NCBI GenBank assembly: GCA_036250195.1
Contig: JAVHZZ010000004.1
Location: 318,307,706 to 318,371,705 of the forward strand
Direction: 5' to 3'
Source: Mixophyes australis
Taxonomy: Eukaryota > Chordata > Amphibia > Anura > Limnodynastidae
Length of the DNA stretch: 64,000 nucleotides
Below the pieces are notes generated by a model. The model did not search any database. It had not been told where the DNA came from and was given only the letters and a program-made list of their open reading frames with translations. A program made the position numbers and the translations under genes. Positions 62,561-64,000 of the stretch are shown here, piece after piece; the first letter of the stretch is position 1, and the number at the start of each line of letters is the position of its first letter.

Positions 62561-63480
62561 AATAAAGCATTTTCTAGACTTAGGTTTAGTTTTGTTTAAT
62601 GTGTAAATTGTTTTTTTTTTCTGTATAATATACTGCTAATGCATGTGGACATATATTTGCAGTAGCAATAACATTGCATTAACATTCATAAAGCATCTTA
62701 CATTACTTAGTTCCATGCAGTGGGGTTTCATTAGAAAAGGAGGCTACTAATAAGTACATGGTTATTTTCTTTGTTTAAGATGAATATTTCATTAAATTCA
62801 GTGCGCAGCCTCAAACACATGCATTTTAAGAATAGTATGGAGTTGAAGATAACAAGGCTCGTTTAGAGTTGAAAGCATTTGTGTCCAAAGTGTAGACGTA
62901 AAATATAAATGTGTCTTCATGCTAGACACGGAGAAGGTGGAAGGCCGATAAATGACAGCAACACAAAGGTGGAATAGACAGGATTCATGATCTTCAAAGG
63001 AACAGAAGGAGAAGAAGGGTTTCTGGGGTACCACAAAGAAGGTGCAGCATGGAGAAAGTTGGATGACTACTCCACCACCTTGTGTATCTCTTGGTCGGGG
63101 AATGTGGCTATGAAAGAGTCCCTAGTGAGAGAGCTGTATTGGCAAGGAGGCTGAGGGATATTTAAATGAATAGATCATGGTTGAATGCAAGTTTATTACA
63201 AACAGATCTTGTGTTCCAGAGTACAGAGGTTAGAAAAGGGAGTGTAGTGGAAAGGTGTGGATTATGTTAAAGAGATTGGAAGTACGAGGAGTTGGATGGG
63301 AATTTTTTGGGTGGAAGGAGGAACATAAGCAGGTATTGGGGATTACATAAGGCCCGGCCATGAGAAGGAGCAGGGTGAGAAAAGGGACAGGCAAGGGTGA
63401 TTTGTGAGTATGACGTTTATTTATGCGTGTGTAATTCAGCGAGTGAGTTGTCAGTGAAGGAAACAAAATAATTAATGGAT
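62561..63480. other. No gene seen
   Basis: AT-rich, then purine-rich from 62900 to 63400, with no motif in any frame. Confidence 0.45.
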
Positions 63481-63509
63481 GTAGATATATATATATACAA
63501 GTTAACCCG

Positions 63510-63526
63510 TGCATGATACTCATGCA
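63510..63526 (-). repeat. Hairpin, candidate Helitron 3' end signal
   Basis: TGCATGATACTCATGCA is a 7-bp perfect stem with a 3-base loop, about 200 bp downstream of the helicase stop on the minus strand. Helitrons carry a hairpin close to their 3' end. The expected CTRR terminus is not clear here, so the call is tentative. Confidence 0.35.
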
Positions 63527-63722
63527 TTCTAGTCAAATCAAGCTACTTAAGGTGTTCTTGTCATGCATTTAAGGCTAGGCCAGGCCTCCTCAGGGGAAGA
63601 GCGTTACTTCCCGACGTAAGTGCCCTTTTTTAACGTGGTTTTGTCCACATGTCACCACCTCATCATTCTTCTCCATCACCTCATACTTCATCTTCATCGC
63701 CACATCCTTAATCTCCATCGTC

Positions 63723-63932
63723 TTACTGTTCTAAAAGCTCTCGATACACAACATTTCTGCTAAACACCTTATCGCTGTGCTCAATCAGTCTTCCTTGAAG
63801 GGCAGTATTCATAACCTGCACTTTCACATCACTGCTTCTCCGTACTCGTGAAAATGCGACATACAATTGTCCATGACCAAACACTGGCTCTGGTAAATAA
63901 ATACCCACACGGTCAAGAGTTTGAGCATCCAA
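63723..63932 (-). pseudogene. Helitron helicase, C-terminal fragment
   Basis: The minus strand reads AQTLDRVGIYLPEPVFGHG, QLYVAFSRVRRSSDVKVQV and then NTALQGRLIEHSDKVF before a natural stop. The QLYVAFSRVRR stretch is helicase motif VI of the Pif1-like helicase of Helitron RepHel proteins. The Lys-Ser-Gln-Gly-Gln motif normally just before QTL is changed to LDAQTL and upstream sequence is unrelated to a helicase; ACCAG directly before could be a splice acceptor or a deletion junction. Only about 65 of more than 1,400 residues are present. RepHel proteins move Helitrons by rolling-circle replication. Confidence 0.85.
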
Positions 63933-64000
63933 CTGGTAAATTTAGCCTTTACTACCCCTCCCACAGGGGGAAGGGGGGGTGATGGAAGTTAACTGACTTC

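Overview
The window looks like transposon-dense intergenic DNA from a vertebrate, most likely a frog. That reading rests on the mix of repeats: V-SINEs, L2-clade LINE tails, chromodomain Ty3/gypsy elements, a Gmr1-like Ty3/gypsy element, a large BED-finger hAT, many palindromic MITEs, a Tc1 and a Helitron remnant. I found no host protein-coding gene, tRNA or rRNA gene. Every recognisable coding region belongs to a mobile element, and only the hAT transposase (1,038 codons) is uninterrupted.

Layout. 1-7018: an old chromovirus (A) on the plus strand between two LTR copies, with a Tc1 (TA target duplication) nested in gag and a hAT-like non-autonomous element nested in the RT. 8909-9690: a probable solo LTR. 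10-15 kb: a V-SINE, MITEs and quiet AT-rich DNA. 15381-22526: a better preserved chromovirus (B) on the minus strand; its right-hand LTR was entered by a solo LTR of another family (TSD CCCTG) that carries 80-bp tandem repeats and four stem-loop modules. 22.5-26 kb: an old V-SINE and several copies of one palindromic MITE. 27766-33015: a Gmr1-like Ty3/gypsy element (C) with integrase upstream of reverse transcriptase and a SCAN-like region in gag. 34.9-36 kb: a purine-rich minisatellite. 37683-43708: a complete hAT with 8-bp TSD, tandem arrays on both sides of the gene, displaced copies of its own coding sequence and a substituted catalytic residue. 43.7-63.5 kb: non-autonomous hAT and other MITEs, L2 and V-SINE copies, minisatellites. 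63.5-64 kb: the C-terminal end of a Helitron helicase.

The region is best read as layers. Insertion order can be recovered from nesting: Tc1 and hAT into chromovirus A, solo LTR into chromovirus B, a MITE into a V-SINE, two 5-bp-TSD MITEs into an older MITE. A recurring theme is that terminal-inverted-repeat elements of hAT type carry internal minisatellites. Identifications come from reading the sequence and from recalled family features; no database search was possible.
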